Under the pieces are notes generated by a model. It worked only from the letters and a program-made list of their open reading frames with translations, did not search any database and had not been told where the DNA came from. From Accumulibacter sp. (GTDB taxonomy: Bacteria; Pseudomonadota; Gammaproteobacteria; Burkholderiales; Rhodocyclaceae), in the NCBI RefSeq assembly GCF_023806635.1, contig NZ_JAMTDQ010000101.1, positions 1 to 56,498 of the forward strand: a stretch of DNA of 56,498 nt, written 5' to 3'. The position numbers and the translations under genes were made by a program. The stretch's first letter is position 1. Each line of letters starts with the position of its first letter. Below, one piece after another: positions 30,132 through 38,289 of the stretch.

Positions 30132-31835
30132 ATGGCACAACTGACCCCGCTTGCCAAGGGGCTGATCACGGTGATCGTCATCGGCGTTGCCGGTTCGCTG
30201 GCCTGGAACTTCGGCCTCAAGGAGCGCTTCGCCGGCGGTGGCGAGACTGCCGCCGGCAAACCCGTCGTCGCCGGCACAGCGCCGGAGGCGGCGCCGAAAC
30301 CCCGCGCCGATGCACCGGCGAAAGCGGCGGCGCCGACCGAGGATCGCAATGCGCCGCTCGGCAGCGCCGCCAACCCGCTCAAGGTCAGCCTGGTCAGCTT
30401 CCACGGCTACGCTCCGGCGCTGGTAGCCAACGGCAACGCACTGACGACGCAGCCGGGGTCGATCTTCGGCAAGCTCGGGGTGCATGTGCGCTTCGTCATC
30501 CAGGACGACATCCCGACCCTGGCCACCATCTTCGAATCCGGTGCGGCGCAGTGTGCCTGGCGGACGTCGGATTTCTGGGCGCAGGAGCAGCCGAACCTGC
30601 GCAATGCCGGCCTCGATGGTCGGGCGGTGATGATCGTCGACAACACGCAGGGCGGCGATGCGGTCATCGCCCGGGATCCGGCGGTGAAGGCGGTCGAGGA
30701 TCTGGCCGGGCGGAGCGTGGCGCTGCTGCAGTTCACTCCCTCGCACGGCATGCTGATCGATGCCATCGACAACTCGTCGCTGACCGCGCGCCGCAAGGAC
30801 AGCGTCAAGATGGTGTTCATCAACGCCGAGGAAGGAACCGCCGGTGTTCGCGCCGCGATCGAATCAGGTGCGGTCGAGGCGGCGGTACTCTGGGATCCGG
30901 ATCTCGCGCTCGCGCTGCGCAACGTCAAGGGCGCGCACGTCGTCTATTCGACGAAGACGGCGACCAACCTGATCTTCGACGTCATGGTCTGCGACTCGCG
31001 CCTCCTGGGCAAGCCGGAAGGGCAGGCGGTGGTGCAGAAGTTCGTCGCCGGCTGGATGGACGGGGTGCTGGCGGCGCGTGCCAATCCGGACAATGCGGTC
31101 GATGCGCTGGTGCGGACGCAGGAGTTCTTCAAGCTGCTTGCCGACAAGGAAGGCAAGCCCTTCGTCAGGAGCCTGTTCTCCAACCTGGTATGGACCGGTG
31201 TCGAGGACAACGCCCGCATCCTCGGGCTCGCCGGCGGCACCAACCACTATGAGCGGGTCTACAAGCGATTCGACGAGATCTACCGCAAGGCCGGGGCGCT
31301 GGCGAATCCGAAGTCGCCGGTGATCGCGCCGCAGGACAGCTTCGATTATCGCTTCATCAAGGCGCTGCTGGCCGAGAACAGGGCGGCGGCGGAAGCGGCG
31401 GCGAAGCCACAGGAGACCTTCACCCAGTCGGCGCTGAGCGAGGCGACGCAGAAGCAGGCGATGGTCACCAAGCCGGTGACCGTCGGGTTCGCCTCGGGCA
31501 GTGCGGAGCTGACGAAGCGCGCGCAGAAGACGGTGGACAGCGAGATGGTGCCGTTCATCGAGAACAACGGCAAGGCGTATTTCGAGGTGAGCGGCAATTC
31601 GGACTCGACCGGCGCCCGTGAGACGAACCAGCGCCTCTCGGCAGCGCGCGCGCGCGCCGTCGTCGATTACCTGGTGACGCAATGGGAGTTCCCGCGCGAG
31701 CGCTTCAAGATCGTCGGCAACGGCTCCGACCGGCCGCTTTGCGTCGAGGCCAACGCCGCTGCCGAAGGACTGGGCATCGAGGATTGTCGGGCCCTGAACC
31801 GGACGACGCGCGTGGCCGTTTACGGCGGCCGCTGA
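30132..31835 (+). CDS. ABC solute-binding protein fused to an OmpA peptidoglycan-binding domain
   Basis: Protein of 567 residues. One N-terminal helix (about 8-28, GLITVIVIGVAGSLAW) anchors it in the inner membrane. An Ala/Pro linker leads to an NMT1/TauA-like type 2 solute-binding domain (about 82-400; note VIQDDIPTLATIFESGAAQ and VALLQFTPSHGMLIDAI). A C-terminal OmpA-like domain (about 450-567) keeps the peptidoglycan-contacting Asp and Arg in SGNSDSTGARETNQRLSAAR with ARAV following. The binding protein would thus be tethered both to the membrane and to the cell wall, which is unusual for a nutrient importer. The permease and ATPase genes follow. The ligand cannot be predicted. AAGGAGAA precedes the ATG. 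Confidence 0.88.
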   Translation: MAQLTPLAKGLITVIVIGVAGSLAWNFGLKERFAGGGETAAGKPVVAGTAPEAAPKPRADAPAKAAAPTEDRNAPLGSAANPLKVSLVSFHGYAPALVANGNALTTQPGSIFGKLGVHVRFVIQDDIPTLATIFESGAAQCAWRTSDFWAQEQPNLRNAGLDGRAVMIVDNTQGGDAVIARDPAVKAVEDLAGRSVALLQFTPSHGMLIDAIDNSSLTARRKDSVKMVFINAEEGTAGVRAAIESGAVEAAVLWDPDLALALRNVKGAHVVYSTKTATNLIFDVMVCDSRLLGKPEGQAVVQKFVAGWMDGVLAARANPDNAVDALVRTQEFFKLLADKEGKPFVRSLFSNLVWTGVEDNARILGLAGGTNHYERVYKRFDEIYRKAGALANPKSPVIAPQDSFDYRFIKALLAENRAAAEAAAKPQETFTQSALSEATQKQAMVTKPVTVGFASGSAELTKRAQKTVDSEMVPFIENNGKAYFEVSGNSDSTGARETNQRLSAARARAVVDYLVTQWEFPRERFKIVGNGSDRPLCVEANAAAEGLGIEDCRALNRTTRVAVYGGR

Positions 31836-31860
31836 CCGACTGCCCGGTGCCTGCCGGCGG

Positions 31861-32658
31861 ATGAGCGACTTCTGGAACCCTTACGCGGCGCTGGCCCCGC
31901 GGCAGCGGCGCCTGCTGGGAGTGGCAGCGGTGGCCGCGGTGCTGCTGCTGTGGAGCCTGCTTGCCGTGTCTGGCCTGGTCAGTGCGACGAAGCTGCCGGC
32001 GCCGTGGGACGTGCTCGCCGCACTGGCCTACCTCGGCTGGCACGAGGGGCAGAGCATGCTGCTCACGGCGACGCTGTGGTCGGTCGGTCGCCTGCTCGTC
32101 GCCGGCGCGCTGGTGATCGCCATCGGCATTCCCGTCGGCATTGCCATGGGCGCCGCACCAAGGGTGAATGCGGTCCTCTCGCCACTCGTCGACCCCTTCC
32201 GTTCGGCGCCGGTGGTGGCACTGCTGCCGATCCTCGTGATGTGGCTGGGAATCGGCGAGACGATGAAGATCGCCTTCCTGTTCATCGGCGCCGTCGTGTA
32301 CCTGATTCCGATGGTGCGTGACGCCATCCAGGCGGTACCGCAGAGCTACTGGATCGGCGCCCGCGACCTCGGTGCGACGCCGTGGGAGTGCGTGCAGCGC
32401 GCCGTCATCCCGATGGCCATGCCGCGCATCGCCGACGCCGTGATCGTTGGTTTCTCGGTCATGTGGACCTACATCACGGTCGCCGAGTACGTCAATGCAC
32501 GCCAGGGACTCGGGCAACTGATCCAGAATGCGCGGCGCTTCAGCGCCTGGGATCAGGTGTTCGCCGGCATCATCGTGATCATTGCCCTGGCACTGGCGAC
32601 TTACCAGTTCATGGTCTGGTTGAAGCGCCGCCTCTATCCCTGGGAGACCGAGCAGTGA
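31861..32658 (+). CDS. ABC transporter permease, SsuC/TauC type
   Basis: Inner-membrane permease of 265 residues with about six transmembrane helices. The cytoplasmic EAA loop that docks the ATPase is clear (ARDLGATPWECVQRAVIPMA). The family includes sulfonate, taurine and nitrate importers, but here the partner binding protein is an OmpA fusion, so the substrate remains open. The stop overlaps the ATPase start (GTGA). Confidence 0.9.
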   Translation: MSDFWNPYAALAPRQRRLLGVAAVAAVLLLWSLLAVSGLVSATKLPAPWDVLAALAYLGWHEGQSMLLTATLWSVGRLLVAGALVIAIGIPVGIAMGAAPRVNAVLSPLVDPFRSAPVVALLPILVMWLGIGETMKIAFLFIGAVVYLIPMVRDAIQAVPQSYWIGARDLGATPWECVQRAVIPMAMPRIADAVIVGFSVMWTYITVAEYVNARQGLGQLIQNARRFSAWDQVFAGIIVIIALALATYQFMVWLKRRLYPWETEQ

Positions 32659-33521
32659 GCAGCGAACAGCCCGAGGCTGTGGCGGCGGCGCCCGCCACGA
32701 AGCAGCTGTCGGTCGTCCTCGAGGATATCGTCCAGGAGTATCCGGCGCCGGGGGGCGGCGTGACGCGCATCATCGACCGCGTTTCGCTGCGCTTCGACCA
32801 GCCGGGGATCAACATGCTGCTCGGCCCGTCCGGCTGTGGCAAGAGCACCCTGCTGCACATGCTTGGCGGCGTGCGCCCACTCGGCGTCGCCTCGCCGAGC
32901 GCCGGTCGCGTGCTGATCGATGGTGTCGAGTGCTCGGGGCCACACGACGACGCGGTGATGGTCTTCCAGCGCTATGCCAATCGTCCGGACCTGACGGTGT
33001 TCGACAATGTCGCCTTTCCCTTCCGGCTCAGGCTCTGGCGCGAGCGCGTTGGCGAAGCCGAGTGGCGGCAGCGCGTCGAGGACATCCTCAAGGCGGTCGG
33101 GCTGTCGGACAAGCGCGGCCTGCGCCCGGCGCAACTCTCCGGCGGCCAGAACCAGCGTGTCGCGCTGGCGCGCGCGCTCGTCCTGCGCCCGCGCATCCTG
33201 CTGATGGACGAGCCGTTTGGCGCCCTCGACGCGCAGACGCGCGACGAAATGCAGCGGTTGCTGATCGAACTGCATCGCTCCTGGCCCTGCCTGGTGGTCT
33301 TCGTCACGCACGATGTCACCGAGGCGCTGGTCCTCGGCGACCGTGTGATCGTGCTGTCCACACAGCCGGCGCGGATCGCCGACGATTTCCGGATCAGCGA
33401 GCCACGCCCGCGCCCGGCATCCTGGCAGCGCGCCCGCGAGACGCTGGCGCTCGAGGAACGCATCCTCGGCCAGTTGCACCAGGCGAGTCCGGGCAGGGGC
33501 CAGCTCAGGGTGACCATCTAG
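32655..33521 (+). CDS. ABC transporter ATP-binding protein, SsuB/TauB type
   Basis: ATPase of 288 residues with Walker A GPSGCGKST, Q-loop VFQRYANRPDLTVFDNV, signature LSGGQNQRVALARAL, Walker B ILLMDEPFGALD and H-loop VFVTHDVTEAL, all intact. The GTG start overlaps the permease stop by 4 bases, and the next gene begins 2 bases after this stop. It powers the permease encoded just before. Confidence 0.93.
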   Translation: MSSEQPEAVAAAPATKQLSVVLEDIVQEYPAPGGGVTRIIDRVSLRFDQPGINMLLGPSGCGKSTLLHMLGGVRPLGVASPSAGRVLIDGVECSGPHDDAVMVFQRYANRPDLTVFDNVAFPFRLRLWRERVGEAEWRQRVEDILKAVGLSDKRGLRPAQLSGGQNQRVALARALVLRPRILLMDEPFGALDAQTRDEMQRLLIELHRSWPCLVVFVTHDVTEALVLGDRVIVLSTQPARIADDFRISEPRPRPASWQRARETLALEERILGQLHQASPGRGQLRVTI

Positions 33522-33523
33522 CG

Positions 33524-34411
33524 ATGAGCGAAGGCAAGCCCTCCTACGTCCGCGAGGTCCTGACCAGTCAGGGCAACCTCTATGCCTTTCTCGGCTCGCT
33601 GGCGCTCGGCGCCGTCCTCTCGATCCCGTTCGGTTTCGGCGTCGGCGCCATCCCGCTGATCGCCTTTGCCGCCGGCGACATCCTGGCGGCGCTGCACCTT
33701 CCCTCGCTGCCGAGCTTCCGTGACCGGGTCGATCGCCGCTGGCGGGCGAAACTGCGGCAGGCGTCGCGCACGCAGCTGATCGACGAGATCCAGAAGCGCG
33801 CCGGCAAGCGTGCGCTGCCGGCGGCCACCCTGCGCACCTACCAGCGCATGTACGAACGCGTGCAGTCGCTCTACCAGCGCGCCGAGAGCGGCCAGGGACG
33901 TCTCGCCTGGCGCGATGTCGAACAACTCGATGACGTCACCCTCGAATACCTGGCGATGTGGCTCGCCCTGCTGGTGATGGACGACCGCGCCGAGTCGGTG
34001 AACCCGCGCGAGGTCGAAGCCAGGCTGGCGGCACTCGACCGGGAACTGGCGGCGCCGCGCAGCGGCGCTGACCTGCGCCAGCTGCACAAGGCGCGAGCCG
34101 ACTACGCGGCGGTGATCGAACGGCACAACCGGATGCAGAGCCGCCGGCGGGCACTGGAAGCGGCGATGCTGTCGATGCCCGATCAGGTCGACGAAATCTA
34201 CCAGACGATCATGACCCTGCCGGTGACCGAAGAGGTCGGCGTGCGGCTCGAGGAGGCGATCGGCCGGCTGCGCCTGCAGGAAGACATCGAGGCCGACCTG
34301 GCGAGCGATCTGGCCGATGCATTGCCCGGTGTGACGATGCCGCGGCCGGCAACCGATGCCGCGCGGCAGCGTCGCCTGGTGGCCGTCGGAGGGGGCCGGC
34401 GCGGCGCCTGA
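33524..34411 (+). CDS. Membrane-anchored helical protein of the PspA/ABC cluster
   Basis: Protein of 295 residues of no family I recognise. Two transmembrane helices near the N-terminus (about 16-36 and 38-58, NLYAFLGSLALGAVLSIPFG then VGAIPLIAFAAGDILAAL) form a hairpin. The rest is predicted helical and cytoplasmic, with coiled-coil stretches (about 160-260, DLRQLHKARADYAAVIERHN). It starts 2 bases after the ATPase stop. Its position suggests a membrane scaffold joining the transporter to the PspA and AAA+ proteins encoded next; this is inference. Confidence 0.78.
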   Translation: MSEGKPSYVREVLTSQGNLYAFLGSLALGAVLSIPFGFGVGAIPLIAFAAGDILAALHLPSLPSFRDRVDRRWRAKLRQASRTQLIDEIQKRAGKRALPAATLRTYQRMYERVQSLYQRAESGQGRLAWRDVEQLDDVTLEYLAMWLALLVMDDRAESVNPREVEARLAALDRELAAPRSGADLRQLHKARADYAAVIERHNRMQSRRRALEAAMLSMPDQVDEIYQTIMTLPVTEEVGVRLEEAIGRLRLQEDIEADLASDLADALPGVTMPRPATDAARQRRLVAVGGGRRGA

Positions 34412-34503
34412 CGCCACCACGCCGGCGCGAGTGCACAGAAGGCGAGGAACTATCCGGTAACCCATGTCTGGCTGCCCGTGCGGCCGCAGAAAGGAAGAAG
34501 GCG

Positions 34504-35214
34504 ATGGCTGACATCAATTTTCTCGGACGATTGTCCAACCTCTGGTCGGGCTTCGTCTCGCTGTGGATCACCGACGTCGAAAAGCGGCATCCCGAGATCG
34601 CCTACCAGAACGCCATCGACTCGATGATCGAGAAGTATGGCAGGCTGAAGAGCGCGACGGCGGCGATCATGCGCCGGCGCGAGGAGATCTCGTCACGACT
34701 CGAAGGCGAACGCGGTGAGCTGGCGGCGATCGCCGCCGACCTCAACGCCGCCCTCGCCACCGGCCAGGACGAGCTCGGCATCGTCCTCATCCAGAAGAAG
34801 AACGCACTCGAAGCGAGCGTCAAGACGCTCGAGCAGGAGATGGAACAGGCGCGCAACGACGCCCAGGAAGCGAAGGACTCGCTGCTCGGTGTCAAGTCCG
34901 AGATCCAGAAGCTGAAGGACGAGAAAGACCGCATGCTGGCGCAGATGCAGAGCGCGCAGGCCCGGCTGAAGATCCAGAACCAGCTCGAAGGCCTGTCGGT
35001 CGATGCCGAAGTGCGTGCGCTCGACAATGTCCGCGAGCACATCAAGAACACCGTCGCCGAGGCCAGGATGGGCAGCGAACTGCGCGACTCCGACCTCGAC
35101 GTCAAGCTCGCCCGGTTGCGCCAGAGCAGCGGCGCGATCACCGCCCGGCAGCAGCTCGAGGAGATGAAGCGGGCACGGGCTGGACAGGGCGAAGCTTCCG
35201 GCAAGAGCATGTGA
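34504..35214 (+). CDS. PspA/IM30-family protein
   Basis: Protein of 236 residues, nearly all coiled coil after a short N-terminal segment (residues 1-22). The helical-hairpin pattern (YGRLKSATAAIMRRREEIS, KNALEASVKTLEQEMEQA) matches the PspA/IM30/Vipp1 superfamily, which is homologous to eukaryotic ESCRT-III and assembles on damaged membranes. It is a divergent member: classical neighbours pspB, pspC and pspF are absent. AAAGGAAG precedes the ATG. The AAA+ gene follows 25 bases later. Confidence 0.75.
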   Translation: MADINFLGRLSNLWSGFVSLWITDVEKRHPEIAYQNAIDSMIEKYGRLKSATAAIMRRREEISSRLEGERGELAAIAADLNAALATGQDELGIVLIQKKNALEASVKTLEQEMEQARNDAQEAKDSLLGVKSEIQKLKDEKDRMLAQMQSAQARLKIQNQLEGLSVDAEVRALDNVREHIKNTVAEARMGSELRDSDLDVKLARLRQSSGAITARQQLEEMKRARAGQGEASGKSM

Positions 35215-35239
35215 TGGTCCTCGCCAGAGGAGTGCGCAG

Positions 35240-37087
35240 GTGAGCGACGGCAGCGCGGCCCGGCCGCCACTGCCGCCGTGGGCGGAAACGCTGCGCCAGA
35301 AGTACCTTGCCGGCGAGGCGGCGGTGTTCGTTCTCTACCGAAACGTCTTCGACCGCTACCGGGCGGGCGACGGCTATCGCACGCTGCAGCCCTTCCTCAG
35401 CGAGGTGCTGCTGCGCGACAACAAGCACAACATCTTCGAGCTCAGCATCGACCGCGGTGTGCGGGTCATCCAGGGGGGCAGCGCCGGCGAGCGTGCCGAG
35501 CTCTATCGGCATCTCGAAGGGAAGGGCCTGAGCGGCATCTTCGAATCGCTCGAGCGGCAGATGCGCGAGCAGCGATCGAGCGCCCTGCTGATTCCCTACG
35601 CCGGGACGATCTTCCCGGCGGCCGAACTGCATCTTCTCTCGCTCGACGAGCGCGGCGCGTTCACCGCGCTGCACCGCTGGTCGCTGGACGCCGAGTTCGC
35701 CGACCGCGACAACGTCGTCATCCTGGTCAGTGAATCGCTCGCCGACCTCAGCCCGGGGCTATTGACCAATCCCCGCGTGGTCGCCATCGAGTTGCCGATG
35801 CCCGACCATGCCGACCGGCTGGCGGCGATCCGTCACTACGCGCCGGCGATGGCACCGGACGTGGCCGATGGACTGGCCGGGCAGACCGCCGGCCTGCGGC
35901 TGATCCAGCTGGCCAGCATCGTTGCCAGCGAGGCGCCGCAGGCGATGAGTCTCGGGCAGCGGCGGGCGCTCATCGCCGAACTGCTGCAGGGCAGCCCGCA
36001 GGCGGCCGAGCGCGCCGAGAAGCTGGCGGCGATCACCGCCGGCATGACGCCGGCCGAGATCCGCCAGATCGTCGATCCGACGCGCACGCTGCCGGCGGGC
36101 GACGACCCGGCGGGCGAGGTGCTGGCAGTGGTCCGCCAGCGCAAGCGCGAGCTGATCGAGAAGGAATGCGCCGGCCTGATCGAGTTCATCGAGCCGCGGC
36201 ACGGGCTCGAAACCGTCGGCGGCAACGCGCACATCAAGGGCGAACTGCTCGACATCGCACGCCTGATCCAGAGCGGCGAGCGCACGCGGGCGCCGATGGG
36301 ACTGTTGGCGGTGGGTCCGATGGGTGCCGGCAAGACCTTCGTCATCAAGGCCTTCCTCAAGGAGGCTGGACTGTCCGGCGTCGCGCTGAAGAACTTCCGT
36401 TCCAAATGGGTCGGTTCGACCGAGGCCAATCTCGAGCGGGTGCTGGCGACGGTCAAGGCCATGGGTCCGATCGCGCTGGTCATCGACGAGGGTGACCGCA
36501 GCTTCGGGCGGCAGGGCGATGACGCCGACGGCGGCACCAGTTCGCGTGTCATCGCCCGTCTCAAGGAGTTCATGTCCGACCCGGAGAATCGTGGTCAGGT
36601 GCTCTTCATCCTGATGACCAACCGGCCGGACAAGCTCGACACCGACATCAAGCGGCCGGGTCGTCTCGATCGCAAGATCCCGTTCTTCTATGCCGAAGAC
36701 GCCGCCGAGCGTGCGGCCGTCCTCAGCGCCGTCTGTGCGCGCTACCGGGTGCCGCTCGAGGTCTCCGAGGACACCCTGCTGGCGGCCTGCGAGCCCCTCG
36801 CCGGTTACTCGAACGCCGATCTCGAAGCGCTCGCGCTGCTTGCCGCCGAGTTTGCCGAACGCTCAGCGCGCCTCGCCGGCGGCAACGCCGCGGTGACGTC
36901 GGCGCTGCTGGCGCAGGCCAGCGAGGACTTCATGCCACCACAGGAAACGGCGATGGTGCGCTACATGGAGATGCTGGCGGTGGCCGAAACCTCGCGTCGC
37001 TCGCTGCTGCCGCAGCGTTTCCGCTCGCTGTCGGCAGCCGAGGTGCAGGAGCGCCTCGCCGGCCTGCGACGTCAGATCCTACCCTGA
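35240..37087 (+). CDS. Ycf46-like AAA+ ATPase
   Basis: Protein of 615 residues. The N-terminal half (about 15-290) resembles the degenerate AAA-like half of Ycf46-type proteins ([20 protein letters not shown]) and lacks a P-loop. The C-terminal half is an active AAA+ domain with Walker A GPMGAGKT (359-366), Walker B ALVIDEGD (about 411-418), sensor-1 [12 protein letters not shown] and the second region of homology RPGRLDRKI with its arginine finger. The GTG start at 35240 is supported by GAGGAG at 35227-35232. Paired with a PspA-family gene, it could remodel that polymer as Vps4 does ESCRT-III; that link is inference. Confidence 0.83.
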   Translation: MSDGSAARPPLPPWAETLRQKYLAGEAAVFVLYRNVFDRYRAGDGYRTLQPFLSEVLLRDNKHNIFELSIDRGVRVIQGGSAGERAELYRHLEGKGLSGIFESLERQMREQRSSALLIPYAGTIFPAAELHLLSLDERGAFTALHRWSLDAEFADRDNVVILVSESLADLSPGLLTNPRVVAIELPMPDHADRLAAIRHYAPAMAPDVADGLAGQTAGLRLIQLASIVASEAPQAMSLGQRRALIAELLQGSPQAAERAEKLAAITAGMTPAEIRQIVDPTRTLPAGDDPAGEVLAVVRQRKRELIEKECAGLIEFIEPRHGLETVGGNAHIKGELLDIARLIQSGERTRAPMGLLAVGPMGAGKTFVIKAFLKEAGLSGVALKNFRSKWVGSTEANLERVLATVKAMGPIALVIDEGDRSFGRQGDDADGGTSSRVIARLKEFMSDPENRGQVLFILMTNRPDKLDTDIKRPGRLDRKIPFFYAEDAAERAAVLSAVCARYRVPLEVSEDTLLAACEPLAGYSNADLEALALLAAEFAERSARLAGGNAAVTSALLAQASEDFMPPQETAMVRYMEMLAVAETSRRSLLPQRFRSLSAAEVQERLAGLRRQILP

Positions 37088-37097
37088 AGGAGTCCGC

Positions 37098-37544
37098 ATG
37101 TTCCCACTGCTCGCAAACGTATCCCTCGACACCGACCAGACGATCGCCGCGACCCGTCTGCTGCTGCACATAGCCCGTGTCGACGGCGCGCAGACAGCCG
37201 AGGAGGTGGCGCTGATCCGCTCGTTTTACGAAGGCGCCGGCGACAGCGCCACTTGGCCGGATTTCGCCAGCCTGCAGCCGGTCCGGGCCGGTGAGTTCAA
37301 CCAGACCTTCGCCGAGCCGGCACAGCGCGACCTCGTCGTTGCCTTCTGCCTCATGGTCGCCTATGCCGACGGCACCCTGAGCGCCGACGAGATGTCCGCC
37401 GTGGCGGCAGTCGCCGCCGGGATCGGCATGCCGCCGGCACGCGTCGACGAACTGCTGGCACTGGTCAAGGACCACATGCTGGCGCAGTTCGCGCGCCTGC
37501 CCGACGCCGCTTCGGTGGCGACGGTGGCGCGCGAACTCGGCTGA
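37098..37544 (+). CDS. TerB-like helical protein
   Basis: Acidic all-helical protein of 148 residues with the repeated TerB pattern: LLLHIARVDGAQTAEEVALI near the N-terminus and MVAYADGTLSADEMSAVAAV later. TerB-family proteins occur in tellurite-resistance and envelope-stress clusters and bind metals or partners at the membrane. AAGGAG precedes the ATG, 10 bases after the AAA+ stop. It ends the cluster; a hairpin follows. Confidence 0.8.
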   Translation: MFPLLANVSLDTDQTIAATRLLLHIARVDGAQTAEEVALIRSFYEGAGDSATWPDFASLQPVRAGEFNQTFAEPAQRDLVVAFCLMVAYADGTLSADEMSAVAAVAAGIGMPPARVDELLALVKDHMLAQFARLPDAASVATVARELG

Positions 37545-37553
37545 AGGCCGGGC

Positions 37554-37576
37554 GCCGACCCCGTCACCGGGTCGGC
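37554..37576 (+). terminator. Hairpin at the end of the eight-gene cluster
   Basis: GCCGACC pairs with GGTCGGC around a GC-rich loop, 9 bases after the TerB-like stop. There is no T-tract. The rest of 37577-38289 holds no gene I can support except the short leader frame at 38116. Confidence 0.5.
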
Positions 37577-38115
37577 AGCCTCGCTCCTCGTATGGCTCTG
37601 GTGCCGGATCCCGGCGCCACGACCGCGGCCCGCTTGACCGACACGCAGCAACGACGGATGCTGGCCCGCGAAGTCGCTGGGAACTGCACCTTCCAACAAC
37701 ATCAAGGAGGAGACGGGCAGGTAAAATGGGACTGATCGTTGTCGTCACACTGTCACTGGCTATCCACAAGAAGTTGGCGGCGCTGAGTCGGTCATTGCTC
37801 TGCCCGTCCGGATCGTGGCAACTGACGTTGATGATGACTTGCGCCTTGCGCCAGACGAAAGCCTGGAGGGCGAACAGCGGCATCAGCAACCAGACCAGTT
37901 GTGGCGGCCCGACAGACTCCGACGCCAACCAAGACCTGATGATCCCGGGACGAAGACGCGTTGCCCGGCGCCGCACCCGCCCGGGCAATCACCTGGTCGC
38001 CAGTGAGATCTTCCAGGAGGCTGCAGTCGGGTTTCCGGGACCCGCAATCCAAGTCACAGCGGGCAGCCGCAGACGGTGGTATCATCAACCCTGATTCTTT
38101 CGAGGAGAAGAACCG

Positions 38116-38157
38116 GTGACCGCCGAGGTTGCCGGGATGTCACAAGCCGGACCCTGA
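38116..38157 (+). CDS. Possible 13-residue leader peptide upstream of the CorA-like gene
   Basis: GAGGAGAA (38102-38109) lies 6 bases before a GTG that opens the frame VTAEVAGMSQAGP and a stop. It sits about 130 bases before the CorA-like gene. Some enteric Mg2+ transporter genes have translated leader peptides (mgtL, corL), so a similar role is possible. The evidence is only the ribosome-binding site and the position. Confidence 0.25.
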   Translation: MTAEVAGMSQAGP

Positions 38158-38289
38158 GTGGCGTCGTGACAGGTGCTTCATCGAAGTCCTTGCCGACACG
38201 TCGCGTCGCCTTGGGAGGTTCGTTTTGCGGCGCCTGTGTCGTTCCTGGATCAAGCCCGCTCGCTGCGGATTTCCGCGGGATTGCGTCGC

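Noticed and set aside
37740-37960. A minus-strand frame with protein-like text (GPPQLVWLLMPLFALQAFVW)
   Set aside because: It could be a membrane-protein fragment, but it has no ribosome-binding site, runs on antisense through the TerB-like gene and matches nothing I recognise.
37726-38094. Plus-strand 122-codon frame with AAGGAGGAG upstream
   Set aside because: Spacing to the ATG is too long (about 13 bases) and the product is Arg-rich with no domain or consistent codon bias.
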